A stretch of 64,000 nt of DNA, from assembly GCA_020073615.1 (NCBI GenBank), contig JAIQEX010000010.1:18767-82766 (forward strand). The letters are read 5' to 3'. Source of the stretch: Terriglobia bacterium (lineage in GTDB: Bacteria; Acidobacteriota; Terriglobia; Bryobacterales; Bryobacteraceae). Below the pieces are notes generated by a model, which worked only from the letters and a program-made list of their open reading frames with translations, was not told the origin of the DNA and ran no database searches. Each line of letters starts with the position of its first letter. Within the stretch, counting starts at the first letter, position 1. Made by a program: the position numbers and the translations under genes. This document shows positions 1-8,357 of the stretch, one piece after another.

Positions 1-1
1 C

Positions 2-964
2 TGGCTGGAAGGGTACCTGCTCACCGGCCGGCACGGATTCTTCTCGTGCTACGAAGCCTTCATCCACATCATCGACTCCATGTTCAACCAGCACGCCAAG
101 TGGCTCAAGGTCACGCGCCACATTCCCTGGCGGCGTTCCATTGCGTCCCTGAACTACCTGCTGACCTCGCACGTCTGGCGGCAGGACCACAACGGCTTCA
201 GCCACCAGGACCCCGGCTTTCTCGATCACGTGGTGAACAAGAAGGCGGACGTGGTGCGCGTGTACCTGCCGCCCGACGCCAACACGCTGCTTTCCGTGAC
301 GGACCACTGTTTGCGCAGCCGGCACTACGTGAACGTGATTGTGGCGGGCAAGCAGCCCTCGCTGCAATGGCTGGATATGGACCAAGCGGTCACGCACTGC
401 ACGGCGGGAATCGGCATCTGGGGCTGGGCCTCGAACGACCAGGGCAAGGAGCCCGACCTGGTGATGGCCTGCTGCGGCGATGTTCCCACGCTGGAGACGC
501 TGGCCGCGGTGGACCTGCTGCGCAAGAACCTGCCGGACCTCAAGATCCGCGTGGTGAACGTGGTGGACCTCATGACCCTGCAGCCTGCCTCGGAGCATCC
601 CCACGGCCTCTCGGACCGCGAATTCGATTCCATGTTCACCGCCGGCAAGCCCGTCGTCTTCGCCTTCCACGGATATCCGTGGCTGATCCACCGCCTCACC
701 TATCGCCGCACCAACCACGACAACATCCACGTGCGCGGCTACAAAGAGGAGGGCACCACCACAACGCCCTTCGATATGACCGTGCTCAACGATCTCGACC
801 GCTTCCACTTGGCGGGCGACGCGGTGGACCGCGTGCCGCGCCTGCGCGACGTAGCGGCGCATTTCAAACAGCACCTGCGCGACAAGCTGATCGAGCACAA
901 ACAGTACATCGTCAAACACGGCGACGATCTGCCCGAAGTGCGCGATTGGAAATGGCCGTATTAA
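2..964 (+). CDS. xfp: phosphoketolase, C-terminal part (5' end outside window)
   Basis: Thiamine-diphosphate enzyme that cleaves xylulose-5-phosphate (and often fructose-6-phosphate) with phosphate to give acetyl-phosphate plus a shorter sugar phosphate. The 320 visible residues open with [18 protein letters not shown], then [30 protein letters not shown] and [17 protein letters not shown], all characteristic of the last third of phosphoketolases; full proteins are near 790 residues, so roughly 470 are missing upstream. The reading frame is open from base 2 and ends in TAA. The next gene on the same strand is acetate kinase, which would turn the acetyl-phosphate into acetate and ATP, so the pair forms the end of a phosphoketolase shunt. 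Identification is by family motifs and is firm. Confidence 0.96.
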   Translation, partial: WLEGYLLTGRHGFFSCYEAFIHIIDSMFNQHAKWLKVTRHIPWRRSIASLNYLLTSHVWRQDHNGFSHQDPGFLDHVVNKKADVVRVYLPPDANTLLSVTDHCLRSRHYVNVIVAGKQPSLQWLDMDQAVTHCTAGIGIWGWASNDQGKEPDLVMACCGDVPTLETLAAVDLLRKNLPDLKIRVVNVVDLMTLQPASEHPHGLSDREFDSMFTAGKPVVFAFHGYPWLIHRLTYRRTNHDNIHVRGYKEEGTTTTPFDMTVLNDLDRFHLAGDAVDRVPRLRDVAAHFKQHLRDKLIEHKQYIVKHGDDLPEVRDWKWPY

Positions 965-1226
965 GTGGGGTAGGCCCCCTGGCCTGCCCCCATGGCCGGA
1001 AGGGCCACCGAAAAGGCGGCGAGAAGGCGGGTTACCAACCCGCCGCGGGATTCCATCCCGCCCCACATGGGCTGGCGCTGCCCACACGGCGAGGCTTTCA
1101 ACCGTATTTCATTTCGCGCCGGCGCGCAACGATGCCATTGAAAAGCCCGCGCGTCGGGATTTTCAACCGTGCCCCGGTAACGAAATGCCCGCTTCGCGCC
1201 GGGCAGGCCAGGAGGCCTACCCCACC
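965..1226. repeat. intergenic element bounded by inverted GTGGGGTAGGCC repeats
   Basis: The spacer between the phosphoketolase and acetate kinase genes starts with GTGGGGTAGGCCCCCTGGCC (965 onward) and ends with the reverse complement of almost the same word at about 1201-1225, directly before the ackA start codon. The same word recurs at 18270, 60460 and 60597, so it is a dispersed repeat of this genome. The interior holds GC-rich palindromes but no credible reading frame. Function unknown; a REP-like or MITE-like element is the simplest reading. Confidence 0.7.
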
Positions 1227-2450
1227 ATGAAAATCCTCGCCCTGAACGGAGGGTCCAGCAGCTTCAAAGCGAGCCTGTTCGAGCTGGCCGGCTCCCCTCC
1301 GGCCGCCGCGCCGCCTCCGCTGTGGGATGCGCGCGTCGATTTCAAACACCACGAGGGCTCGGCCGAGATCCGCATCGCCGCCGCCGACGGCGCGCCGCTC
1401 CACCAGACCATCGCCGTGGCATCCCCGCTGGCCGCGCTCGAGCCGCTCCTGGCCATGCTGTGGAGCGGCGCCGCGCGCGCCGTTGCGGACCGCGCGGAGA
1501 TCGCCGCTATCGGCCACAGGATCGTCCACGGCGGCAAAGCCTTCCGCCAGAGCACGCGCATCTCGCCCGATGTAATGGCCGCCATCGCGCGGCTGGCCAG
1601 TTTCGCGCCGGAACATAACCGCCTGGAGGTGGAGGCCATCGAGGAAGCGGAACGGATCTTCGGGCCCGCCACGCCGCAGGTGGCGGTGTTCGATACCGCG
1701 TTCCATGCCACCCTGCCGCCCGCGGCCTACGTCTATCCGGGGCCTTATGACTGGCTCGCCGAGGGCACGCGCCGCTACGGCTTCCACGGCATCAGCCATC
1801 AGTACGTATCGCGCCGCGCTGCCGAAATTCTGGGACGCGATTTGCACTCGCTGCGCATGATCGCCTGCCACCTGGGCAGCGGCTGCTCGCTGGCGGCGAT
1901 CTCCGGCGGAGAGAGCGTCGATACCACCATGGGCTTCACGCCGCTCGAAGGCCTCATGATGGGGACGCGCTCGGGCTCCATCGATCCCGGCATCCTGATC
2001 CATCTGGTGCGCCACTGCGGGTACCGCGCCGAGGACCTGGACCGCGTCCTGAACCAGGAATCCGGCTTGAAGGGCCTCTCCGGGATCTCCGGAGACATGC
2101 GCGACATCCTGTCGGCGATGGCCGCGGGCCACGAGCGCGCGCGCCTGGCTTTCGACGTCTACGTGCACCGCTTGTGCGCCTCCATAGGCGCCATGACGGC
2201 CAGCCTCCGCGGCCTCGACGCGCTGGTGTTCACCGCCGGCGTGGGCGAGAACTGCGCGCCGCTGCGGGCGGCGGCCTGCGAGACGCTCGCGTTTCTAGGG
2301 ATGAAAATCGACCCCGTGAAGAATGATCACGCCGCGGAGGGAGATGCGGACATCGCGGCGGCCGATTCGGCCATACGCATCGTGGTGGTGCGTACCCAGG
2401 AGGAGTGGGAAATTGCCAAAGAGTGCGCCCGGGTCCTGACCGGCGGGTGA
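1227..2450 (+). CDS. ackA: acetate kinase
   Basis: Transfers phosphate between acetyl-phosphate and ADP, yielding acetate and ATP, in the cytoplasm. The 407-residue product has the usual family length. Visible signatures are the N-terminal NGGSSSFK phosphate loop, GFHGISHQYV with its catalytic-region histidine, HLGSGCS, the TMGFTPLEGLMMGTRSG segment and a C-terminal FTAGVGEN motif. A longer frame opens at 1185, but the start at 1227 gives the canonical MKILALNGGSSS beginning and avoids reading through the repeat upstream. Its position after phosphoketolase suggests it conserves energy from that enzyme's acetyl-phosphate. Confidence 0.96.
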   Translation: MKILALNGGSSSFKASLFELAGSPPAAAPPPLWDARVDFKHHEGSAEIRIAAADGAPLHQTIAVASPLAALEPLLAMLWSGAARAVADRAEIAAIGHRIVHGGKAFRQSTRISPDVMAAIARLASFAPEHNRLEVEAIEEAERIFGPATPQVAVFDTAFHATLPPAAYVYPGPYDWLAEGTRRYGFHGISHQYVSRRAAEILGRDLHSLRMIACHLGSGCSLAAISGGESVDTTMGFTPLEGLMMGTRSGSIDPGILIHLVRHCGYRAEDLDRVLNQESGLKGLSGISGDMRDILSAMAAGHERARLAFDVYVHRLCASIGAMTASLRGLDALVFTAGVGENCAPLRAAACETLAFLGMKIDPVKNDHAAEGDADIAAADSAIRIVVVRTQEEWEIAKECARVLTGG

Positions 2451-2479
2451 CAATACGGAATAGAGGGCGCCTCGCCGGT

Positions 2480-3268
2480 CTACTTCGCCGGTGAGACGCT
2501 CTTGATCTTCAAGGCAACCTGTCCGCTTTCGGTGGAATAACCCAGGTACTCAAACTGAACGTGATAGGCATCGCGGAATTCCGTGAAAGCCTTGTACTCG
2601 CCGTTTAACTTCCATCCGGGATACAAGAAAAACTCATCGAACTGGATGATCGTGCCCGGAACCATTCTATCGGCCAGCCCCTCCAGCACGGTCTTTGTGG
2701 ACGAATAAAGATCGGCATCCATATGAACGAACGCGAGAGGACCGCTGAATCGCCCCTTCCACCCGGGCAGCACCTGATCGAACCAGCCCTTGTGCAGCAC
2801 CACATTCGGCCGCACGCGCGGCAGATCCATCCTGGCAAACGTTCCCTTCGGCATGCCTTCCCGCCAGTTTTCGGGCAAGCCTTCAAAAGAATCGAAACCA
2901 TGGATCGGCTTCTGCGGAATCAGGGATGCAATGTAGTTAATCGTGCCGCCGGTGGCTACCCCGAATTCGCAGTACAGACCATCGGCGACGGTGACGGCTT
3001 CAATCGATTTCTTCAGTAGTTCACGCCTGGTCCCGCATGCCTGCAAAGCCGGCATGTACTCATCGATGAAGCGGGCCGAGTCCTCGCTGGCCATGCGAAG
3101 CCGGAGGTCGTACATTGTATTCGGATAGCCGGCATCGTGAATCTCAGCCTTCACGGATCGGGCCATAGGTAACACTACGAGAAAGGTGTAGGCGCTGAAC
3201 ACCAGAACCGAACCAATCACTACAAGGGTCCAGTCGCGTTTCACGGGTTGCTGCTCCAGGGAGGACAT
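2480..3268 (-). CDS. TylF/MycF-like O-methyltransferase with N-terminal membrane anchor
   Basis: A 262-residue protein. After a short N-terminus a hydrophobic segment (LVVIGSVLVFSAYTFLVVL) probably anchors it to the membrane. The rest resembles SAM-dependent macrocin-type O-methyltransferases: EFGVATGGTINYIA is the SAM-binding loop, HGFDSFEGLPENW the post-beta-2 region, and FVHMDADLYSSTKTVL with IIQFDEFF supply the acidic metal and substrate residues of this family. The start at 3268 is preferred over 3307 because AGAGAGG sits about five bases upstream. The substrate cannot be told from sequence; relatives act on sugars or peptide metabolites. It is convergent with ackA and stands alone. Confidence 0.85.
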   Translation of the reverse strand: MSSLEQQPVKRDWTLVVIGSVLVFSAYTFLVVLPMARSVKAEIHDAGYPNTMYDLRLRMASEDSARFIDEYMPALQACGTRRELLKKSIEAVTVADGLYCEFGVATGGTINYIASLIPQKPIHGFDSFEGLPENWREGMPKGTFARMDLPRVRPNVVLHKGWFDQVLPGWKGRFSGPLAFVHMDADLYSSTKTVLEGLADRMVPGTIIQFDEFFLYPGWKLNGEYKAFTEFRDAYHVQFEYLGYSTESGQVALKIKSVSPAK

Positions 3269-3445
3269 AATCCTCTCTTGAGCGTAGCCAGCTATGGCGG
3301 GCATCACCAGTCCTCTTCGGTTAATTAATCAGCCGAGGACGCAGAATCCCAGAGCGCCCGATTCACGCTACGGCGCGATCGCATCGCCATGGGAGGTGAT
3401 CTTTCAGGACTTGGGGTTCAGGCTTTCGCCCTTATCCGCCTCTCC

Positions 3446-3682
3446 CTACACCTTCTCCTGTTCTTTGCGCCGCGCCGCCCAGTATTTCTTCATGCGGGCG
3501 GAAACATCCTGACGTTCCTTCAGGTCCATCGACTTTCGGCCTCGACGCTTGGTATCGTCCGACGCCGCCGATGGAGGTGCCGCCTTGTGCTGCAACCCCT
3601 CAAGCAGGGAGATGGCCTGCTCCAGGGTCGCCTTCTGCGCATATAGCTCGCGAATGACGTTTTCTAGATCCATGGCATTCAA
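3446..3682 (-). CDS. small conserved-type hypothetical protein, coiled-coil N-terminus
   Basis: A 78-residue charged protein. Residues 4-30 (LENVIRELYAQKATLEQAISLLEGL) form a likely helix or coiled coil, and the C-terminus is strongly basic (KRRGRKSMDL, then ARMKKYWAARRKEQEK). This architecture resembles short uncharacterised acidobacterial proteins, but no function can be assigned. The basic tail could bind nucleic acid; that is inference. A second in-frame ATG at 3673 is an equally possible start, and no strong ribosome binding site is seen for either. Confidence 0.55.
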   Translation of the reverse strand: MNAMDLENVIRELYAQKATLEQAISLLEGLQHKAAPPSAASDDTKRRGRKSMDLKERQDVSARMKKYWAARRKEQEKV

Positions 3683-3950
3683 AATTTAAAGACTGGCCCA
3701 AGATTCAAACGATCTTTTCCGTGCCGGGGAGCCCGGTATCAGTCCCAATTTCGTTCCGTAGCAACTAAGTTCGCTTCGTTCGTGATAGAAAGCGCAAGTC
3801 TAACATGCCGCGATGACGCAGTGAGCCAAAATTCGCCCAGAGTAAGGGGAAAACCTGAGTTTACGTTAGTTTACGTACAAACAGCTTCCGGGACGGCGAC
3901 TTGATTAATGCAGTTAAGCAAGATAGCTGAATCAAACGGCCCGCCGCCCT
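3683..3950. other. intergenic stretch, no gene seen
   Basis: Between two minus-strand genes. It is less GC-rich than the surroundings and contains a tandem TTTACGT repeat (two copies ten bases apart, near 3861-3877). No protein or RNA gene could be supported. Confidence 0.4.
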
Positions 3951-6947
3951 TCAACGGCGCAAGCGGCGCGAACCCTTCTGTCCCACGACCACCTCCAGCC
4001 TGGTTCCCTGGCCCGGTACGGAATCGACCGTCAGGCACGCCGCCATCTGCCGGGCGCGCTCGCTCATTCCCGCCAGGCCCCAATGGTTGTTCTTGGCGGC
4101 CGCCGCCTGCGGATCGAAACCCACGCCGTCGTCCTGCACCGCGAGACGGACCTCGTGCGCGGCATACACCAGCTCGAGCGTAATCCGCTGCGGCTTCCCG
4201 TGATTCATGGCGTTGGTCATCGCCTCCCGGGCGATGATGAACAGGTTGGCCTGCACATCGTAAGGAAGCTCGCGGGCTTTTCCGGTCACTGCCATGTCGA
4301 AGCGGATGGGGGTGCCCTCCACGATCTGCCGGGACGCCGTCCGCAGCGCTTCCGGCAGCGTGCTGTTCTCCAGCGCGGAAATGCGCATCGCCGAGAGCGC
4401 CTGGCGGGCCTCCCGCAAGGAACGGTCGGCTTGCTCCAGCGCCAGATCCATCCTGCGCTTGCCGGCTTCGGGCGAGTTGGCCATCTGGCGCGAGGCCGCC
4501 TCCAGTTGGAATACCACCCCCGCGAATCCCTGCAGGATGGTGTCGTGCATCTCGCGGGTGACCCTCGTGCGCTCCTGGAGGACCAGCCGGAATCCGGATC
4601 GGAGCTGGCGCAGGCGGAGCCGGTGCCCGCCATAGCCGGCCAGCCCGGCCGCGCTCGCGCACAACGCCAGAAACAGCCACGTCTGGTAAAAGTACGGCTC
4701 CGCGCGAAATGCCAGCGCCGCTCCCGTTCGGTTCCAGACGCCATCGTTGTTGCAGGCGATCACACGGAAGCGATAGTGCCTGGGCGGCAGATTGGCGTAG
4801 ACGATCTGGCGCCTGGTTCCGGCCTCCACCCAATCCTTATCGAAGCCCTCCAGTTTGTAGCGGAAGCGAATCGATTCCGGCTGCGTCAGGCTGAGGGCGG
4901 TGTACTCGAATTGGACGGCGCGGCCGCGCAGACCGATCTCGCGTGCGCGGAGTTCGAGCGGCTTGCCGTCGACCAGCAAATGCTCGATGGCGACCGGCGG
5001 AGGCAGCGTGTTGGTGCGAATCGTTCCAGGATCGATACTGGCGACGCCGTCTTGCGTATCGATCCAAAGCCGTCCATCGCGCGACCTGGCGATGCGCGGA
5101 CCGGACATTCCGAATTTGGCCGGACGGATGCCGTCGCCAGGGCCGTAGGTGGCGAACGCCAGGCGCTGGGGCGCGCCGTCGGCGATTCTCTCCAGGCCGG
5201 AAAGTTCGAGCGCCAGCAGGCCCGCGGCAGTTACCAGCCACAGGTGGCCGTGCGTGTCCTCGCCGATCGCCTGGATGCCGCCTTCCGGCAGGCCTTGCGC
5301 GGTAGTCCATGTTGTCCAGTGTCCCTTGCGAAACCGGCTCAGCCCCTGGCCGGTTCCCACCCAGGCGTTATCGAGACTGTCTTCGTAAATCGCCTGCACC
5401 GGGCCGGCCGCCAGCCCGTTCGGCGGGTCGTAGGAATGAACCGATCCGCCGCTCACGACCGCGATGCCGCCTTCGTGATAGCCGATCCATAGATCTCCGC
5501 CGCGGCTGGTGTGGAGCTGGTAGATGCTCTTCCCCGGCGGCAGGCCATCCGGTTTGGCCGGCGCGGGCAGGCCATGCTGCAATTGCCACAGGCCCCGTTG
5601 CGCGTCGGCCAGCCAGAGCCCTCCACTGCGGCCGGCGGTGATGGCGAAGACACGAGTGAGGCGCGTCCCCGCGGTCCCCCGGATCTCCACAAAACGGTTG
5701 TGGGACAAGTAGCCCAGCCCGCCGGTCGTGCCCGCCCAGAGGGTCCCGCGCGCATCCTCGTAGAGAGACAGGACCGTGGCCGGCGGCAGCCCCGCTTCTC
5801 GCGCATACGTCGTCACGCGATTGCCGCGCACGCGGCTGAGTCCGCCGCCAACGGCGGCCACCCAAACGTCTCCGTCCCGAGTGGCGCAAACCGCGGTAAT
5901 GGAGTTTCCCGCCAGGCCGTCCTGTGTGGACCAACGCGCCACCTTCGGCTGCCGGAAGCGGTCCAGGCCATTCGCTGTCCCCACCCACAGATTCCCCTCG
6001 CGATCCTCGAACATGGCCGTTATCTCATCGCTCGATAGCCCGTCCCGGCGGGTGAAGTGCTCCGTCCCGCCGTTCCGCAGGCACAGCAGACCCCGGTTCA
6101 TGGTTCCGATCCACAGGTTGCCATCGTGTTCCCGCAACAGAGCCTTAAAATCATTTCTGAGAGGACCGCTGGCCGGCTCGATTCTGCCGTTGGCAAAGCG
6201 GAGGATGCCACTCGTCACGCCGGCGAGGAACAGGTTCCCGGCGGCATCTCCGGTGATTGAGTCGATCCTGTCGCCCGGGCTGGTGAGGCGGCACTGTTCC
6301 GCTCGGCTGCCATTCCAGCGGCAGAAGCCCGCCGACGTTCCCACCCAGATCGTGCCGCCGCGGTCCTGAAACAAAGACGGAACTTGAAGGCCTGGCAGCC
6401 CGGACTCCCATCCAAACGTCTTGACCGTGCCCTTTTCGATCAACACGAGTCCGGCGGCGGTCTCTTGCGCGCTACCCGCCCAAAGGCGTCCGGCGCGATC
6501 TTCGAGCATGGCCGCAATCGTCTGGCTGGTCAAGACATTGCCTCCGGCGCAGGGGACCAGGTGCCCATCGCGCAGCTTGGCGATGCCGCTTTCCGTGCCG
6601 ATCCATAGACCTCCGTCAGCCGATGCAGCCAGCGATTTGATCGCCTCGCCCGGCAGCTTTTCTCCCTGCGGCGGCTTCCAGGCGGCGAAGCGCAGGCCGT
6701 CAAACCGGAGCAGCCCCTGGGCTGTTCCCAGCCACAGGTAACCGTCGCTGGTCTGGGCCAGAGCCTCCACGCCAGGCACCACGGCGCCCTCCATCTGGGT
6801 CCAGCTCGTGTGCAGGTACTGCGTGAGAGACAGTCCGGGAGTCAGAGCAGAAGCGCAATTGGCGAGCGCGATCAGAGCGGCCGCAGCGGCCGGGAATTGG
6901 AGGCATGCCTTCCCTCCGGGTACCGCGCAGGTTTTCACCCCGGTCAT
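3951..6947 (-). CDS. periplasmic beta-propeller sensor histidine kinase (HisKA_3 type)
   Basis: A 998-residue two-component sensor. After a signal sequence (hydrophobic stretch around residues 18-36) it carries two-component 'regulator propeller' repeats of the form DGYLWLGTAQGL, GGLWIGTESGIAKL and GNLWVGTANGLDRF through about residue 640. A Y_Y_Y-type beta-sandwich follows (VQFEYTALSLTQPESIRFRYKLEGFD). One membrane helix follows at FYQTWLFLALCASAAGLAGY. The cytoplasmic part has REMHDTILQG, with the phospho-accepting histidine near residue 801, and a C-terminal ATPase with NAMNHG, DDGVGF and GLAGMSERA. The DesK/NarX-type kinase class pairs with LuxR-type regulators, and exactly such a gene is divergent 98 bp away. 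The ligand is unknown; propeller sensors of this kind often respond to glycans, but nothing here proves that. Confidence 0.93.
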   Translation of the reverse strand: MTGVKTCAVPGGKACLQFPAAAAALIALANCASALTPGLSLTQYLHTSWTQMEGAVVPGVEALAQTSDGYLWLGTAQGLLRFDGLRFAAWKPPQGEKLPGEAIKSLAASADGGLWIGTESGIAKLRDGHLVPCAGGNVLTSQTIAAMLEDRAGRLWAGSAQETAAGLVLIEKGTVKTFGWESGLPGLQVPSLFQDRGGTIWVGTSAGFCRWNGSRAEQCRLTSPGDRIDSITGDAAGNLFLAGVTSGILRFANGRIEPASGPLRNDFKALLREHDGNLWIGTMNRGLLCLRNGGTEHFTRRDGLSSDEITAMFEDREGNLWVGTANGLDRFRQPKVARWSTQDGLAGNSITAVCATRDGDVWVAAVGGGLSRVRGNRVTTYAREAGLPPATVLSLYEDARGTLWAGTTGGLGYLSHNRFVEIRGTAGTRLTRVFAITAGRSGGLWLADAQRGLWQLQHGLPAPAKPDGLPPGKSIYQLHTSRGGDLWIGYHEGGIAVVSGGSVHSYDPPNGLAAGPVQAIYEDSLDNAWVGTGQGLSRFRKGHWTTWTTAQGLPEGGIQAIGEDTHGHLWLVTAAGLLALELSGLERIADGAPQRLAFATYGPGDGIRPAKFGMSGPRIARSRDGRLWIDTQDGVASIDPGTIRTNTLPPPVAIEHLLVDGKPLELRAREIGLRGRAVQFEYTALSLTQPESIRFRYKLEGFDKDWVEAGTRRQIVYANLPPRHYRFRVIACNNDGVWNRTGAALAFRAEPYFYQTWLFLALCASAAGLAGYGGHRLRLRQLRSGFRLVLQERTRVTREMHDTILQGFAGVVFQLEAASRQMANSPEAGKRRMDLALEQADRSLREARQALSAMRISALENSTLPEALRTASRQIVEGTPIRFDMAVTGKARELPYDVQANLFIIAREAMTNAMNHGKPQRITLELVYAAHEVRLAVQDDGVGFDPQAAAAKNNHWGLAGMSERARQMAACLTVDSVPGQGTRLEVVVGQKGSRRLRR

Positions 6948-6983
6948 CTCCTGTCGTGAGTGCAGGCACTATTATCGCCCAAC

Positions 6984-7016
6984 AAATCGGGATCGCGATT
7001 TCCCATCGGGTATAAT
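6984..7016 (+). promoter_or_regulatory. putative promoter and palindrome before the response regulator
   Basis: A perfect TATAAT lies at 7011-7016, thirty bases before the regulator start. No good -35 hexamer is present at the expected distance; instead the -35 area overlaps the palindrome AAATCGGGATCGCGATTT (6984-7001). A palindrome there suggests an activator or autoregulatory site, plausibly for the regulator itself. Confidence 0.45.
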
Positions 7017-7045
7017 TTAAGGAATTCCCGCAACGTTACAAGGAA

Positions 7046-7675
7046 ATGAGTGCCAAGGGTCCTATCACGGTCCTGGTGGTCGACGATCATCCTGTGGTGC
7101 GGGATGGCCTGAAGGCCATCATTTCTTCCGAGCCCGGCATGGAAGTGGTGGGCGACGTGGGCACCGCTGGCGAGGCAGTCGCGGCCTACCTCGTGTTGCG
7201 CCCCGCCATAGTGCTGATGGATCTGCTGCTGCCCGATTTCAGCGGCTCGGAAGCCATCCAACGCATCTGCCAGAGGTCGCCGAATGCCCAGATCATTGTC
7301 CTGACGACGGCCGATGGCGATGCCGAAATCTACCGCGCGCTCGAGGCCGGCGCCCGCGGATATCTGCTGAAGGACATGGTGAGGCGCGAGCTCATCCAGG
7401 CCATCCGCCAGGTCTGTGCCGGGCAGCGGTACATCCCCGCGCAAGTGGGAGCGCGCATCGCCGAGAACCTTCCCCGGCCGGATATCACCGCGCGCGAGAT
7501 CGAAGTGCTGCAACTGATCGCTTCCGGTTTTCGGAATAAAGAAATAGCGCACCGGCTAGGGGTCACCGAAGCCACCGTCAACGCCCACATCAAGCATTGC
7601 CTGGCGAAGCTCAGCGCCACCGACCGCACTCACGCCGTTATGGTGGCGCTGCGCCGCGGCATCATTCATCTGTAG
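7046..7675 (+). CDS. NarL/FixJ-family response regulator
   Basis: A 209-residue regulator. The receiver domain spans about residues 7-125 with acidic pocket DD (13-14), phospho-acceptor D59 in VLMDLLLPD, T88 and K109. The C-terminal LuxR-type helix-turn-helix runs from about 147 to 205 (TAREIEVLQLIASGFRNKEIAHRLGV, then VNAHIKHCLAKL). It is divergent from the propeller histidine kinase and is very probably its partner. It is also directly upstream of the lasso-peptide locus on the same strand, so it could control that locus, but this is only positional inference. An AAGGA sits very close to the ATG. Confidence 0.93.
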   Translation: MSAKGPITVLVVDDHPVVRDGLKAIISSEPGMEVVGDVGTAGEAVAAYLVLRPAIVLMDLLLPDFSGSEAIQRICQRSPNAQIIVLTTADGDAEIYRALEAGARGYLLKDMVRRELIQAIRQVCAGQRYIPAQVGARIAENLPRPDITAREIEVLQLIASGFRNKEIAHRLGVTEATVNAHIKHCLAKLSATDRTHAVMVALRRGIIHL

Positions 7676-7723
7676 CCGATCACTGAACGCCGATAGCCGG
7701 CCGCTCCCGCTTAGCCCCCGCTA

Positions 7724-7739
7724 TTACCAGATTTGGTAA
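7724..7739. promoter_or_regulatory. inverted repeat, candidate operator for the lasso locus
   Basis: TTACCAGATTTGGTAA has two 6-base perfect arms around a 4-base spacer, in the 124-bp gap between the response regulator and the first lasso-locus gene. A second dyad, CTGCGGC-N8-GCCGCAG, follows at 7768-7789. Both are placed where control of the downstream operon would occur. No strong promoter hexamers were recognised. Confidence 0.4.
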
Positions 7740-7799
7740 CAACCGTTCTAGCAGATTGGGCGATTCGCTGCGGCTCCACACTGCCGCAGACTGGATTCC

Positions 7800-8357
7800 A
7801 TGTTGAGACATACCCGCCTCAACAGGGGGCCGGAGGCGTTGCTATGGGCTCCACTGCCGTTTGCCGCCGCGCGATCGGGGCCGCCCCCGAGGACCAGCGG
7901 CGTACTGCCCCACATACAACTCGATCAGTGGCCGCCCCCTGCCATCGTTGCGCGCCTTATTGATCGCAGTCTCCAGTTTCCCCACGTGCGCGCGCGGCAG
8001 AGCCGGATGGCCTCCCCCGAGACGCAGGCCCTGTGGGTGTCCGACGAGCGCGCTCTCGGCCCCGCCGAGGCGTTCATCGACGGCCTCGAATTCTGCCATC
8101 TTCACGCGGCGCCGGAGGGCAGCCTCCATTTGACGCTGCCGCGGGAGGTTCGCCCGCAAGTTCTGAAATTGGGCTGGGCCGAACTGCATCTGCTGGTCCG
8201 CGCCGGGTTCCTGCCGGAGTCGCTGGTGCTGGTCTATGCCCCACGGAACGACTCCGAGTTGGAGATCGCGCTGCGGCTGGTCCAGATTTCGTGCCAGTTC
8301 GCGCAGGGTGTCTATGACCGGTTGCGCTCGCCGCGGCGTGAGGCGATCCATGGGTAA
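7800..8357 (+). CDS. luciferase-domain (DUF5519-like) protein of the lasso locus
   Basis: A 185-residue protein. The C-terminal half (about 85-180) matches the small 'luciferase domain' family: GLEFCHLHAAPEGSLHLTLP, then LKLGWAELHLL, LVLVYAPRNDSELEIALRLV. These proteins are not light-producing enzymes and have no settled function. The first 35 or so residues are proline- and arginine-rich and may not be translated; the start is uncertain. Its stop codon overlaps the start of the lasso cyclase by 8 bp, so the two are translationally coupled, which argues for a role in maturation, self-protection or regulation of the same peptide. It could instead be an unrelated passenger. Confidence 0.75.
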   Translation: MLRHTRLNRGPEALLWAPLPFAAARSGPPPRTSGVLPHIQLDQWPPPAIVARLIDRSLQFPHVRARQSRMASPETQALWVSDERALGPAEAFIDGLEFCHLHAAPEGSLHLTLPREVRPQVLKLGWAELHLLVRAGFLPESLVLVYAPRNDSELEIALRLVQISCQFAQGVYDRLRSPRREAIHG

